Numbered from the stretch's first letter, positions 8,329 through 17,884 are shown. The stretch: 64,000 nucleotides of DNA from CAYNFP01 sp964396655 (GCA_964396655.1 CAYNFP010000001.1:124001-188000), one strand, 5' to 3'. Numbers and translations: made by a program. The notes: generated by a model from the sequence alone, not told the origin.

Positions 8329-8934
8329 ATGAATCACTGTATATTTTGTGATATCGATAATAATAAAGTTGAAAACACTATAATTGATGAGACAAATAAA
8401 TTTTATATATTACCATCTATAGGGGCGTTAGTAGACGGATATGTGTTAGTAGTAAGTAAAAGACATCTAAATTCAATGTCAGAGCTAACAAAAAGCGAAA
8501 TGAATGAATATAAATTTATAATAGAAAAATATAGAAATTTATTTAAGAATATTTATGGCAAGTTCCCAATTGTATTTGAACATGGTTCACCATTATTAGA
8601 TAGTGATATGAAAGCAAATAGTGTGGTACATGCACATACACATATTGTTAATCATCAATATATAGATGAAAATGCAATTATAAAAAAATTAAATTTAGCA
8701 ACAATTGATAAGATAAATAATATAAGCAATAATAAAAATTATATAATGTATATGAATTCTAATGGATCTTGCTATGTGACTTATAATTTTGAACCCATTA
8801 GTCAAATGATGAGAAAATTAATAGCAAAAGATCTTGGATTTGAGAATAAATTTGATTGGAAAAAGGAAATGTTTTTAAATAATATTAATTCAACCATTGA
8901 AAAGTTGAAGTATGTAGATAAAGGAAGTGATTAA
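8329..8934 (+). CDS. HIT-domain protein (nucleotide hydrolase-like)
   Basis: It begins with CIFCDI, as in HIT hydrolases, and has the histidine triad HAHTHIVNH at about residues 104-112. Typical HIT enzymes split dinucleoside polyphosphates or nucleoside phosphoramidates using the central His. The N-terminal half follows the normal fold (YILPSIGALVDGYVLVVSKRHLNSM). At 201 aa it is about 60 residues longer than the simple family, with an extra helical C-terminus. The substrate is unknown. The stop is 3 nt before the rbgA ATG, suggesting an operon. Confidence 0.8.
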   Translation: MNHCIFCDIDNNKVENTIIDETNKFYILPSIGALVDGYVLVVSKRHLNSMSELTKSEMNEYKFIIEKYRNLFKNIYGKFPIVFEHGSPLLDSDMKANSVVHAHTHIVNHQYIDENAIIKKLNLATIDKINNISNNKNYIMYMNSNGSCYVTYNFEPISQMMRKLIAKDLGFENKFDWKKEMFLNNINSTIEKLKYVDKGSD

Positions 8935-8936
8935 AT

Positions 8937-9791
8937 ATGGAAAATAAAGTTATAAACTGGTATCCTGGCCATATGGCTAAGACCAAAAGAGAAATAAAAG
9001 AATTGTTAAAAATAGTTGATATAGTTATTGAAGTTATAGATGCTAGAATACCTTTTAGTTCTCATAATAAAGATATAGAGGAATTTTATAAAGACAAAAA
9101 AAGAATAATAGTATTCAATAAATATGATTTATGTGATAAAGACAAAACTAGTGAATTTATTAAATATTATGAATCTTTAAATTATAGTGTTGTAACATGT
9201 GATTCTAAGAATAGTGATGATTATAAAAAAATACTAAAAACTATTGAAAATTTAATGATTAAAACAAATGTAAAAAGAAAAGAAAAAGGATTGTTACCTA
9301 AAAAAGCTAAAGCTTTAGTTGTAGGTGTTCCTAATGTTGGGAAAAGCACTTTAATTAATAAGATAGCTAATAGAAAAATAGCGGCTGTTGAAAATAAACC
9401 CGGCATAACAAGAAATATAAGTACAATAAAAATAAATGATAAGATAGATTTAATGGATACTCCAGGTATATTGTGGCCTAAAATTGATACAGAAGAAGTA
9501 GCTTTAAATTTAGCAAGCATGTCTATTATAAAAGAAGATATTTTGCCTATAGATAAAATCGCAGTTCATATTTTAAATAAATTAAATAGAAATTATAAAG
9601 ATATTTTATTTAAAGAACTAGGTTTAAAAGAATATAATGATGAAATAATTATTGAAGCATATATAGTTATTTCTAAATACAAAGGTATAAAAATAATAGA
9701 TGGAGAGCCAGATTATAGTAGAATAAGTGAATTAATTTTGAATTTAATTAAATCTGAAAAAATAAAAAACATTACTTTTGATGAAATGTAA
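8937..9791 (+). CDS. rbgA: ribosome biogenesis GTPase RbgA (YlqF)
   Basis: A circularly permuted GTPase needed for late 50S assembly. It starts [17 protein letters not shown], the RbgA signature. G4 (FNKYDLCD) comes before G1 ([13 protein letters not shown], about 131-143) and G3 (DTPGI), the permuted order. At 284 aa it is full length. The terminator hairpin that ends the transcript includes the last codons of the gene. Confidence 0.95.
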   Translation: MENKVINWYPGHMAKTKREIKELLKIVDIVIEVIDARIPFSSHNKDIEEFYKDKKRIIVFNKYDLCDKDKTSEFIKYYESLNYSVVTCDSKNSDDYKKILKTIENLMIKTNVKRKEKGLLPKKAKALVVGVPNVGKSTLINKIANRKIAAVENKPGITRNISTIKINDKIDLMDTPGILWPKIDTEEVALNLASMSIIKEDILPIDKIAVHILNKLNRNYKDILFKELGLKEYNDEIIIEAYIVISKYKGIKIIDGEPDYSRISELILNLIKSEKIKNITFDEM

Positions 9792-9800
9792 TGTTTTTTT
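9767..9800 (+). terminator. intrinsic terminator overlapping the rbgA stop
   Basis: AAAACATTAC / GTAATGTTTT stem with a loop of about 11 nt is followed by a T run. The stop codon lies in the 3' arm. Confidence 0.65.
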
Positions 9801-9812
9801 AAGTTTTTATTG

Positions 9813-9818
9813 TATAAT
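9813..9818 (+). promoter_or_regulatory. -10 box of the rnhB promoter
   Basis: TATAAT at 9813-9818 lies only 7 nt before the ATG at 9826, and no clear -35 box is visible. If the start point is 6-8 nt downstream as usual, the rnhB message has no leader. Confidence 0.5.
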
Positions 9819-9825
9819 AATTCTT

Positions 9826-10461
9826 ATGGGAATGTTATATTTTGAAAAAAAATTATATAAAAATAAAATTGAATTAATAGGTGGAATTGACGAAGTTGGA
9901 AGAGGTCCTTTAATTGGACCTGTAGTTGCCTCTTGTGTAATATTGCCTAAAAATTTTTATGTGAAAGAAATTAATGATTCTAAAAAATTATCTGAGAAAA
10001 AAAGAGAGTTTCTATATGACATAATTGTTAAAAATGCTATAAGTATTGGCATAGGAATTGTTTCTGCTCAAATTATTGATGAAATAAATATATATGAGGC
10101 TACCAAAGTAGCGATGAAAGAAGCTATAAATAATTGTAATATTAAACCAGAGTATTTACTTATTGATGCAATGAAATTAGATATTGATATACCACTAGAA
10201 GCTATTATTAAAGGAGATACTAAAAGTGAATCTATTGCAGCTGCATCTATAATTGCTAAAGTTACAAGAGATAGAATGTTAATTGAGATGGATAAAGAAT
10301 ATCCTGGTTATAATTTTAAAAAGAATAAAGGTTATGGAACAAAAGAACATTTAAAGGCTATTGAAGAATTAGGGGTTTTAGAAGATCATAGAAGAAGTTT
10401 TAGTCCAGTAAGAGAAGCAATTAATAGAAAAAAATCTACTGAAAAAGTAGAACAAATATAG
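9826..10461 (+). CDS. rnhB: ribonuclease HII
   Basis: RNase HII cuts RNA in RNA-DNA hybrids and removes misincorporated ribonucleotides. The acidic active-site motif is [18 protein letters not shown], followed by [12 protein letters not shown] and the [21 protein letters not shown] block. ATG codons at 9826 and 9832 are both possible starts; neither has a Shine-Dalgarno sequence, and the TATAAT ends at 9818. A longer frame begins upstream inside the rbgA terminator and is not credible. Length is about 210 aa. The rbgA-rnhB order is conserved in Bacilli. Confidence 0.93.
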   Translation: MGMLYFEKKLYKNKIELIGGIDEVGRGPLIGPVVASCVILPKNFYVKEINDSKKLSEKKREFLYDIIVKNAISIGIGIVSAQIIDEINIYEATKVAMKEAINNCNIKPEYLLIDAMKLDIDIPLEAIIKGDTKSESIAAASIIAKVTRDRMLIEMDKEYPGYNFKKNKGYGTKEHLKAIEELGVLEDHRRSFSPVREAINRKKSTEKVEQI

Positions 10462-10470
10462 TGAATATGT

Positions 10471-10476
10471 TATAAT
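10471..10476 (+). promoter_or_regulatory. -10 box upstream of ackA
   Basis: TATAAT preceded by GT (GTTATAAT) lies 22 nt before the ackA start, with AAAGAGGT as RBS in between. The -35 region is weak. Confidence 0.45.
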
Positions 10477-10497
10477 TTATGAGAAAAGAGGTAAATA

Positions 10498-11682
10498 ATG
10501 AAAATTTTAAGTATTAATGCAGGAAGTGCAACATTAAAGTATACACTATTTGAAATGCCAGAAGAAAAAGTATTGGTTTCAGGTAATTTTGAAAGAATAG
10601 GAATGGATAATAGTTTTTATAGTATAAAAATAAATGGAGAAAAAATTGAAAAACAAGCGGTTTTAGAAAGTCATAAACAATCTTTTGAAATATTAGTAGA
10701 TGAACTTGTAAAAAATCATATTGTTGAAGATTTAAATGATATAAAAGGAATTGGACATAGAATAGTACAAGGGGGTTCATATTTTGATAAAAGTGAAATA
10801 ATTACAGATGAAGTAATATCTAAAATAGATGAATTAAGTATTTTAGGACCTTTACATAACCCGGCTGCTATAACAGGTATAAAAGCTGCTCAAGCGGTAG
10901 TGCCTGATGCGGTTCAAACTGTTGTATTTGATACAGCATTTCATCAAACAATGAAAGAAGAAACTTATTTATATGCTCTTCCATATGAATGGGATGAAAA
11001 ATATAAAATTAGAAGATATGGTGCTCATGGTACTTCACATAAATATGTATCAGCAAGAATGAATCAAATATTAGGAAGAATGAATACAAAACTTATTACT
11101 TGTCATATTGGAAATGGAGCAAGTATATCAGCAGTAAAAGATGGAGAATGTGTTAATACTTCTATGGGACTTACTCCCAATGCTGGACTTATAATGGGAA
11201 CTAGATGTGGAGATATTGATGCAACAATAGTTACATATATGATAGAACAATTAAAATGTACTCCCAAAGAGATGGACAATATATTAAATAAACAAAGTGG
11301 ATTACTTGGAATAAGTGGAGTAAGTAATGATTCAAGAGATATAGAGCAAGGTATTTATACTGGAAATGAAAGATGTATTTTAGCTCAGAAAATGTATATA
11401 AGAAGAATAATAGATTATATAGCAAAATATTATGTTGAACTAGAAGGTTGTGATGCTATTATATTTACAGCCGGAGTTGGAGAAAATTCAATTCATACTA
11501 GAAAAGAAGTAATTGACGGATTAAAAGTTTTAGGTATTAAAATAGATGAAGAAGCTAACAACTCAAGAGGAAAAGAAGTTAAAATTTCAAGTGAAGATTC
11601 AAGTGTTTTAGTTTATGTAATACCTACTAATGAAGAACTAATGATAGCAAGAGATACTCTTAATTTAATAGAAATGGAATAA
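10498..11682 (+). CDS. ackA: acetate kinase
   Basis: AckA interconverts acetyl phosphate plus ADP and acetate plus ATP, the energy-yielding step of mixed-acid fermentation. Signatures are ILSINAGSATLKYTLFE at the N-terminus, GHRIVQGG, FDTAFHQTM, RRYGAHGTSHKYVS, TCHIGNGAS and FTAGVGENS. The length of 394 aa is normal. The usual NAGSSS is NAGSAT here. It has its own promoter and runs within 5 nt into the DHH phosphoesterase gene. No pta is in the window. Confidence 0.97.
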   Translation: MKILSINAGSATLKYTLFEMPEEKVLVSGNFERIGMDNSFYSIKINGEKIEKQAVLESHKQSFEILVDELVKNHIVEDLNDIKGIGHRIVQGGSYFDKSEIITDEVISKIDELSILGPLHNPAAITGIKAAQAVVPDAVQTVVFDTAFHQTMKEETYLYALPYEWDEKYKIRRYGAHGTSHKYVSARMNQILGRMNTKLITCHIGNGASISAVKDGECVNTSMGLTPNAGLIMGTRCGDIDATIVTYMIEQLKCTPKEMDNILNKQSGLLGISGVSNDSRDIEQGIYTGNERCILAQKMYIRRIIDYIAKYYVELEGCDAIIFTAGVGENSIHTRKEVIDGLKVLGIKIDEEANNSRGKEVKISSEDSSVLVYVIPTNEELMIARDTLNLIEME

Positions 11683-11687
11683 AAAAA

Positions 11688-12653
11688 ATGAATAGTATTT
11701 ATAAGAAAATATATTATGAAATAAAAAAATACAAAACAATTTATGTTGCAAGACATATAGGACCAGATCCTGATTGTGTTAGTAGTCAAATAGCATTAAG
11801 AGATTCTATTATTGCTACTTTTCCAGATAAAAAAGTATATGCAGTTGGAAGTGGACTTGCAAGATTTAAATATTTTGGGAAACTAGATAAAATAGATGAA
11901 TATGAATATGAAAATTCACTTTTAATATGTGTTGATGTACCAGATTTGAAAAGAGTTGAAGTTCCTAATTTTGATAGATTTAAAAATGTTATTAAAATAG
12001 ATCATCATCCATTTGTAGAAAAGTTTGGTGAATTAGAGTTGATAGATTTAACTTCTGCTAGTGCTGCTGAAATTGTTTTAACTCTTATTAATAATACTAA
12101 ATTAAAAATGACAAAATCTATAGCTGAGAATCTTTTTATAGGTATTATTTCTGATTCAAACAGACTATTATTTGAACCAGTTGGATACAAACAATTTGAT
12201 ATTGTGGCCAAATTAATATGTTCTTATAAATTAGATGTTCAATCTTTATACAAAAAATTATATTCTAAACCTTTAGCAGAAGTAAGGCTTATGGGCTATA
12301 TTGCTTCTAACTTAAAAGTAACAAAAAATAAATTTGCTTATATTTTACTTGAAGATGACATTATCAAGTCTTTAGGAGCTGATGCTGCTAGTTCATCAAA
12401 TATGATAAATGAATTTAATAACATAGATGAAATTCTTGTATGGATGTTTATTACAAGAGATGAAAAAAATGATATGTTTAGAATAAATATTAGAAGTAGA
12501 GGCCCATTTATTAATGAAGTTGCTAGCAAATATAATGGTGGGGGTCATAAATATGCCAGTGGAGTCAGAACTAAAAACAAAGATATATTAGAAGATTTAA
12601 AATTTGATTTAGATGAATTATGTAAAGATTACATAAAAAGTAATGAACAATAA
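11688..12653 (+). CDS. DHH-family phosphoesterase, NrnA-like (nanoRNase / pAp phosphatase)
   Basis: NrnA-type enzymes degrade 2-5 nt RNAs and dephosphorylate 3'-phosphoadenosine 5'-phosphate. The DHH metal motifs are visible as ARHIGPDPDCVSSQ (about 21-34), CVDVPD and KIDHHPF (about 103-110), and the DHHA1 domain ends in GGGHKYASGV. At 321 aa the protein has the family length. It starts 5 nt after ackA with no strong RBS of its own, suggesting coupling. A strong terminator follows. Confidence 0.88.
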   Translation: MNSIYKKIYYEIKKYKTIYVARHIGPDPDCVSSQIALRDSIIATFPDKKVYAVGSGLARFKYFGKLDKIDEYEYENSLLICVDVPDLKRVEVPNFDRFKNVIKIDHHPFVEKFGELELIDLTSASAAEIVLTLINNTKLKMTKSIAENLFIGIISDSNRLLFEPVGYKQFDIVAKLICSYKLDVQSLYKKLYSKPLAEVRLMGYIASNLKVTKNKFAYILLEDDIIKSLGADAASSSNMINEFNNIDEILVWMFITRDEKNDMFRINIRSRGPFINEVASKYNGGGHKYASGVRTKNKDILEDLKFDLDELCKDYIKSNEQ

Positions 12654-12656
12654 TTA

Positions 12657-12687
12657 AAATCATACTTGTATTAAGTATGATTTTTTG
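12657..12687 (+). terminator. intrinsic terminator
   Basis: AAATCATACTT / AAGTATGATTT with a short loop and TTTT follows the stop codon of the DHH gene. Confidence 0.75.
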
Positions 12688-12708
12688 TTAACATAAAGGT
12701 GATAAAAT

Positions 12709-14358
12709 ATGAGAAATAAAAAAGGATTTACATTAATTGAATTATTAGCTGTAATAGCAGTATTAGGAATATTGATTGTTTTTGTTGTCCCTAAAGTAAT
12801 AGATATATTTAATAATTCTAAGAGGCAATCATTTTTGGCTGATGTAAAGAGTGTATACAAAGCAGTAAATTTAAAAGTTCTAGAAAATGAAATAGATAAC
12901 TCTGAATCCGAAATTTATGATTCAATTAATGAACCAATAGATATAAATACTAAACTAGAATATAAAGCTATAATAACTGATAAAAAAGTTACTTATATTT
13001 GTGTGTCAAACGGAAAATATAAATTATATTCAAACACAATAGACTCTGCTGATGATATTACTATGAATGGTGTAGAAGAGGGAACCACTTGTGGAGTAAC
13101 AGAAAACAGTTTTACAGTTGCTTATGATTGCAATGGTGGAACAGGTACAACAGAATCAAGTACTCACTTATTTCATAAAGCTTCACCATTAACTGCCAAT
13201 GCATGTTCTAATGTTCAGTCAGATAATTATTCTTTAGCTTTTAGAGGTTGGTCAACATCATCAACAGCTACAGATCCAACATATGATAATGAAGAGAATG
13301 TAGTTGATTTAACAAGCACTGTTAATGGTGTAATTAATCTTTATGCAGTATGGGAATATTCATATACTTATACAGTTGCTTATAGCTGTAACGGCGGAAC
13401 AGGAACTGTTTCGAGTACAGCTCATAGATATAATGTATCAAAAGCTTTAGCAAATAATAATTGTTATAAAATTACCGAAGGTACTTCAGGTAATATAGGA
13501 GCATTCAAAGGTTGGTCAACATCATCAACCGCAACAAATCCAACGTATACAGGAGGACAATCTGTAACTAATTTAACAAGCACAGAAAATGGAACAGTAA
13601 CTCTTTATGCAGTGTGGGGTAATTTATTTGCTTATGCTGGAAGTTATAATGTAATAGCAGATCCAAGCGGTTCTTCTAATTGGAAAATTAAAATATTATC
13701 CGGAAGTAACACAAGTTTCACTTTATCTGCTGCTGTTAATATAGAAGCTTTCTTAGTTGGTGGTGGAGGTGGCGGAGCAGATAATTATAGTTGGATAGGC
13801 GGCGGAGGCGGCGGAGGCGGTTATACCACATATGCTTCTTCGATAAATTTAAGCGCTACAAGTTATTCAATTACTATAGGCTCTGGTGGAGGAGTTGCTT
13901 CAAATGGGGTAACAACCTCTGGTTTTGGCTATAGTGCATTAGGGGGATATGGGGCAACGGGTCAACCCGGAGCAAACGGAGGCTCTGGTGGAGGTGCCGG
14001 AGGGCACAATGGTTCTCCTTCTACTGGAGGAAACGGAGGTTCTTATGGCGGAAACGGATATAATAATGCAAGAGGTAATTCTTCTGGTGGAACTGGTCAA
14101 GGAGCCACAGTATCAACAAATTCAACTTGTGAATTTAATCAAGGGACTACTTCTGGATGTAATGCTGGAGTGACCGCTTATGCAGGCGGAGGCGGTGGCG
14201 GTGCCGGAATGTCTGGAGGAGAAGCTGGAACATCTGGGTCTGCTGGAGCTGGATGTGGCGGAACAAATACAGGTTGCGGTGGTCGAGGCGGAATTGGTGG
14301 AACTGGTGGAACTCAAAGTGGTATTGCAGGAATTATTGTAATTAGAAATAAAAGGTAA
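12709..14358 (+). CDS. prepilin-like protein with two InlB-type repeats and a glycine-rich C-terminal domain
   Basis: The N-terminus KKG/FTLIELLAVIAVLGILIVF is a class III prepilin signal, cleaved after Gly6 by a prepilin peptidase. Residues about 135-215 and 221-303 are two Listeria/Bacteroides-type (InlB B, flg_new) repeats, each starting with VAY-x-CNGGTGT and ending LYAVW. From about 345 to the end runs a glycine-rich domain (FLVGGGGGG onward) ending in AGIIVIRNKR, resembling glycine-rich tail-fibre or adhesin domains. The G-rich codons make this the least AT-rich coding stretch nearby. Most likely a surface or pilus-tip adhesin. No pilus assembly genes are in the window. Confidence 0.8.
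   Translation: MRNKKGFTLIELLAVIAVLGILIVFVVPKVIDIFNNSKRQSFLADVKSVYKAVNLKVLENEIDNSESEIYDSINEPIDINTKLEYKAIITDKKVTYICVSNGKYKLYSNTIDSADDITMNGVEEGTTCGVTENSFTVAYDCNGGTGTTESSTHLFHKASPLTANACSNVQSDNYSLAFRGWSTSSTATDPTYDNEENVVDLTSTVNGVINLYAVWEYSYTYTVAYSCNGGTGTVSSTAHRYNVSKALANNNCYKITEGTSGNIGAFKGWSTSSTATNPTYTGGQSVTNLTSTENGTVTLYAVWGNLFAYAGSYNVIADPSGSSNWKIKILSGSNTSFTLSAAVNIEAFLVGGGGGGADNYSWIGGGGGGGGYTTYASSINLSATSYSITIGSGGGVASNGVTTSGFGYSALGGYGATGQPGANGGSGGGAGGHNGSPSTGGNGGSYGGNGYNNARGNSSGGTGQGATVSTNSTCEFNQGTTSGCNAGVTAYAGGGGGGAGMSGGEAGTSGSAGAGCGGTNTGCGGRGGIGGTGGTQSGIAGIIVIRNKR
13111..13617 (+). repeat. two tandem InlB-type coding repeats
   Basis: Two copies of about 245 bp (13111-13353 and 13369-13617) show clear DNA similarity; GGTTGGTCAACATCATCAAC occurs in both with an offset of about 264 bp. 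This suggests a fairly recent internal duplication in the surface protein gene. Confidence 0.7.
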
Positions 14359-14378
14359 ATATTTGCCTTTTGTTTTTT
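14348..14378 (+). terminator. intrinsic terminator
   Basis: AAAAGGTAAAT / ATTTGCCTTTT stem followed by GTTTTTT at the stop codon of the prepilin-like gene. Confidence 0.6.
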
Positions 14379-14415
14379 AATTGTATATAATATTAAATGA
14401 AGGTGAGAAATATAA

Positions 14416-15003
14416 ATGGAAATTACAAAAGTAGAAGAACCTATTACTGCGGTTAGAATAACTCAATATCCCTTAGATAATAAAAATGAATTTTTAATTA
14501 TAGGGAAAAGTAATGTAGGTAAAAGTAGTTTTATAAATACTTTATTAAATAGAAAGAATTTTGCAAGAACAAGTTCTAAACCGGGAAAAACTCAAACATT
14601 AAATTTTTATCATTGTAATGATAAATTTTATTTAATAGATGTTCCTGGATATGGTTTTTCTTCAGTATCTCATAAGTTACAGGAAAAATTTGGATTAATG
14701 ATTGAAGAATATTTAAAAAACAGACCAAACTTAAAACATGTATTTTTACTAGTTGATTATAGACATAAACCAGCAGAAAATGATTTATTAATGTATAATT
14801 TTCTAAAATATTATAATTTACCAGTTACCATAATATGTACTAAATATGATAAAATTCAAAAGATGGGAAGAGAAAAGCAAGATAAGGTAATTAAAAGTAT
14901 ATTTGATATAGCTTTAGGAGATGAGATAGTTAATTTCTCTAGTGTAACTAAAGTTGGAAAAGAAAGAGTATACGAAATAATAGATAGTTACCAAAATAAT
15001 TAA
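14416..15003 (+). CDS. engB: ribosome biogenesis GTP-binding protein YsxC/EngB
   Basis: An essential small GTPase for 50S subunit assembly. Walker A is IIGKSNVGKSSFIN (about 27-40); G2 region FARTSSKPGKTQTLNFY; G3 DVPGYGF; G4 CTKYDK. At 195 aa it is full length. The RBS is GAAGGTGAG. Together with der downstream it forms a ribosome-assembly GTPase pair. Confidence 0.95.
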   Translation: MEITKVEEPITAVRITQYPLDNKNEFLIIGKSNVGKSSFINTLLNRKNFARTSSKPGKTQTLNFYHCNDKFYLIDVPGYGFSSVSHKLQEKFGLMIEEYLKNRPNLKHVFLLVDYRHKPAENDLLMYNFLKYYNLPVTIICTKYDKIQKMGREKQDKVIKSIFDIALGDEIVNFSSVTKVGKERVYEIIDSYQNN

Positions 15004-15030
15004 AGTGGGTTTATAAATTCACTTTTTTTT
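15002..15030 (+). terminator. intrinsic terminator
   Basis: AAAGTG / CACTTT arms with an AT-rich interior, followed by eight Ts, right after the engB stop codon. The der promoter TATAAT (15033-15038) lies just behind it. Confidence 0.6.
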
Positions 15031-15058
15031 GTTATAATATCTTTGAAACGAGGAATGT

Positions 15059-16372
15059 ATGAAACAAACAGTATGTTTAGTTGGAAGACCAAATGTAGGG
15101 AAAAGCAGTTTATTTAATAGAATAGTTGGTAAAAAGATATCTATAATAGAAGATACTCCAGGTGTTACTAGAGACAGAATATGTGCTAATACCAGTTATA
15201 ATGAAAAAGATTTTTATTTAATAGATACTGGAGGACTTAATTATTCTCCAGATGATTTTAGTGATGAAATAAAAATGCAAGTTGAAGTTGCTATCGATGA
15301 AAGTGATGTAATAATATTTATAGTTGATGGAAAAGAAGGTTTAACTTCTAATGACATATTTATTAGAGATTTATTAAAAAAGAGTGGTAAAAAAGTAGTG
15401 GTTGCTATAAATAAAGTTGATAGTAGAAAAAGTGATGATAATATATATGATTTTTATGCTTTAGGTTTTGAAGATTATGTACCAGTAAGTGCAGAGCATG
15501 GAAGTGGTGTAAATGATTTACTTAATATTGTAGTTGCTAATTTTAAAGAAGATATTGTTATAGAAGATGAAAGTTTATTAAAATTTTGTTTGGTTGGAAG
15601 ACCAAATGTAGGAAAAAGCAGTTTGGTTAATGCTTTATTAAATGAAGAAAGAGTGATAGTTTCTGAAATTCCCGGCACTACCAGAGATGCTATTGATACA
15701 AAATTTGTATATGAAAAAAATGAATATATTCTTATAGATACAGCGGGTTTAAGAAAAAAAGGAAAAATATTTGAATCAGTAGAAAAATATAGTCTACTCA
15801 GAAGTTTAAAAGCAATTGATAGGAGTGATGTATGCATGTTAGTTATAGATGCATCAACCGGAATTGTAGAACATGATAAACACATTGCTTCATATATTTT
15901 AGATGCAGGCAAAGCTTTAGTAATTGTTGTAAATAAATGGGATACAGTTGAAAGTAAAGATGAGGAAATGAAAAAATGGAAAAAAGATATTGAATATAAT
16001 TTCCAATTTATTCCTTATGCTAGAATAGTATTTTTAAGTGCACTTACTAAAAAAAGAATACATACATTAATGCCTGAAATATTAACCGCTTATCAAAACA
16101 CAATGAAAACAATAGATGATAACCTTATTAACGATATAATAAGAGATGCTTATATTGAAAATCCACCAGCAGTAAGAAATGGTAAAAGATTAAAAATATA
16201 TTATGCTAGTCAAGTAAGCACTAAACCTCCTAGAATAGATATTGAGGTTAACTCTAAGAATCTAGTTCACTTCTCATACAAAAGATATCTTGAAAATAAA
16301 ATTAGGGAGAATATTGATTTTACTGGAACACCAATTCATATAGAATTTAAAAATAAAGGCGAATATAACTAA
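15059..16372 (+). CDS. der: ribosome-associated GTPase Der (EngA)
   Basis: Der has two consecutive GTPase domains plus a KH-like domain and is needed for 50S maturation. The first G1 is VGRPNVGKSSLFNR (about 7-20), the second is VGRPNVGKSSLVNA (about 180-193); G3 motifs are DTGG and DTAG; G4 motifs are NKVD and NKWD. The C-terminal KH-like domain carries RNGKRLKIYYASQVSTKPPR. At 437 aa it is full length. CGAGGA precedes the ATG. TATAAT at 15033-15038 gives it its own promoter. Confidence 0.97.
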   Translation: MKQTVCLVGRPNVGKSSLFNRIVGKKISIIEDTPGVTRDRICANTSYNEKDFYLIDTGGLNYSPDDFSDEIKMQVEVAIDESDVIIFIVDGKEGLTSNDIFIRDLLKKSGKKVVVAINKVDSRKSDDNIYDFYALGFEDYVPVSAEHGSGVNDLLNIVVANFKEDIVIEDESLLKFCLVGRPNVGKSSLVNALLNEERVIVSEIPGTTRDAIDTKFVYEKNEYILIDTAGLRKKGKIFESVEKYSLLRSLKAIDRSDVCMLVIDASTGIVEHDKHIASYILDAGKALVIVVNKWDTVESKDEEMKKWKKDIEYNFQFIPYARIVFLSALTKKRIHTLMPEILTAYQNTMKTIDDNLINDIIRDAYIENPPAVRNGKRLKIYYASQVSTKPPRIDIEVNSKNLVHFSYKRYLENKIRENIDFTGTPIHIEFKNKGEYN

Positions 16373-16409
16373 AATAAAAGTCTTTCATATAATACTCTAG
16401 GAGGAAAAT

Positions 16410-16649
16410 ATGAAAGACGATTTTTTTGATAAAATAGAAGAAAAAACTAATATAAAGAAAGATACAATATTGGATTTAGCAAAAAAGTTACAAGAGGGTA
16501 ATTTTAAAGATGATAATACTTTAAAAGAAATAATACATGAAATTAGTGATTTAACGGGTAAAGAAGTAAGTGAAGAAAAAGAAAAAAGGATTATAGATAT
16601 GATTAAAAAGGATCAAGTGCCTTTAGATCCAGAAAAATATAAACTTTAA
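16410..16649 (+). CDS. SpoVIF-like sporulation protein
   Basis: The 79-aa product (DDFFDKIEEKTNIKKDTILDLAKKLQ, NFKDDNTLKEIIHEIS, GKEVSEEKEKRIIDMI) follows the pattern of Bacillus SpoVIF (YjcC): FFDKIE, a KED-like IL-x-LA helix, NFKDE, then K-x-V-x-x-EKE. SpoVIF acts in coat assembly through GerE. RBS AGGAGGAAA. The match is from recall, supported by other sporulation genes in the window. The 3' end overlaps the convergent Fem gene by 4 nt. Confidence 0.7.
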   Translation: MKDDFFDKIEEKTNIKKDTILDLAKKLQEGNFKDDNTLKEIIHEISDLTGKEVSEEKEKRIIDMIKKDQVPLDPEKYKL

Positions 16650-17884
16650 TTTTTAAATTCTTTTTCTAACTTTCCAGTATTCCATAATATATTGTAATAA
16701 GTATTATTTATTACTAAATCAAATTCTCCAATATATTCATATACATTTGGATTAAAACTAAATTTAAAATCATTTAGTTTTTTATATGGGCTTTTTTCAG
16801 AAACATTTCCACTAACCGCATTTAAATCAATGAAACTATAACCCATCTTTTTATAATATTCAATAAATCTGTAATGTAAAAAATAATTTATATTTTGTTT
16901 GTTAAATTCAGAGTTTACTCCACTAATTATTAAATTTACTCTAGAATTTTGTTTAATCATTAAAGCACCACCAATTATTTCACTTTTATTTCCGCTTTTT
17001 AATTTAGTATTTAATAAGTCAATTGAATGTTTTATTTCCGCTAATTTATTATCTGAATTCATTTTATTTTGAAATAATATTTCATCTTGAGAATTATTAT
17101 TAAATTCTTCATTTAATTCTTCATTTTCTATAATCATAGTTTCATATTTTTTATTATATACTTCTAAATATTTATAATAATCAACTTCCACTAATAATAA
17201 ATCAACCATATCACTGTCTTTAAATACTTTATAGAAATCCCCGTAATATGATTTTGTTTTATTAGATTTATCTTTTATTAAATCATAAAAAATATTAATA
17301 TCTTTTTCGTTTCCAATTTTTAAAGATAAAGAAGAAGTTAAAAAAGAATGAGATTTTTTATAACATTTTTCACTAACAGTATTTTTATCAAATTCTTTTA
17401 AATTTATAATTGCGTTATATTTAGGTAACATAGATTCAAAATATAAATTGTTTTTTAACTTTTCATAACCAAATTTTCTCATTAATGATATTAAATTTTT
17501 ATTATTAACATTTACAATTTTCTTTTTATTTTCATAATCTATTTTAGAATAAATAACTTCTGGATTTATTTTTATAAAAGCAAAATTTTTAAGCAAGAAA
17601 AATGCTTTTATTTTAGATGTGAATTCATTTAATAAATCTTCATCTAAATAATTTATTAAAAAACCTCTAGGAGCATAACCATATTTAATAGTTGGTGCGA
17701 TAGTTTTATATAATATTAAAGAAGCTCCTACTAATTTATTATATTTATAGGCCCCTATATACATAATTTGATATTTAAAGTTTTGCATTAAAACACCATA
17801 ATTTTCTGTTTGATAATAATTACTTAAAATATGATTGTTTGCAAATTCCATAAATGTTTTTGAATCAATTTCTTTAATAATCAT
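16646..17884 (-). CDS. Fem-family (FemX/FemAB-like) peptidoglycan aminoacyltransferase
   Basis: Fem transferases add amino acids from aminoacyl-tRNA to the lipid II peptide stem. The features are the N-terminal NHILSNYYQTENYG (start of GNAT domain 1), GASLILYKT and YAPRGFLINYLDEDLL, then a central coiled coil (about 290-340) and a second GNAT lobe ending SEKSPYKKLNDFKFSFNPNVYEYIGEFDLVIN. At 412 aa the length fits. I chose the ATG at 17884, which has GGAGGTAGCC upstream. It is one of few minus-strand genes before 56 kb. Confidence 0.87.
   Translation of the reverse strand: MIIKEIDSKTFMEFANNHILSNYYQTENYGVLMQNFKYQIMYIGAYKYNKLVGASLILYKTIAPTIKYGYAPRGFLINYLDEDLLNEFTSKIKAFFLLKNFAFIKINPEVIYSKIDYENKKKIVNVNNKNLISLMRKFGYEKLKNNLYFESMLPKYNAIINLKEFDKNTVSEKCYKKSHSFLTSSLSLKIGNEKDINIFYDLIKDKSNKTKSYYGDFYKVFKDSDMVDLLLVEVDYYKYLEVYNKKYETMIIENEELNEEFNNNSQDEILFQNKMNSDNKLAEIKHSIDLLNTKLKSGNKSEIIGGALMIKQNSRVNLIISGVNSEFNKQNINYFLHYRFIEYYKKMGYSFIDLNAVSGNVSEKSPYKKLNDFKFSFNPNVYEYIGEFDLVINNTYYNILWNTGKLEKEFKN

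Noticed and set aside
13949..14316. Open frames on both strands within the glycine-rich coding region
   Set aside because: They are shadows caused by the GGN-rich codons of the prepilin-like gene; no start signals.
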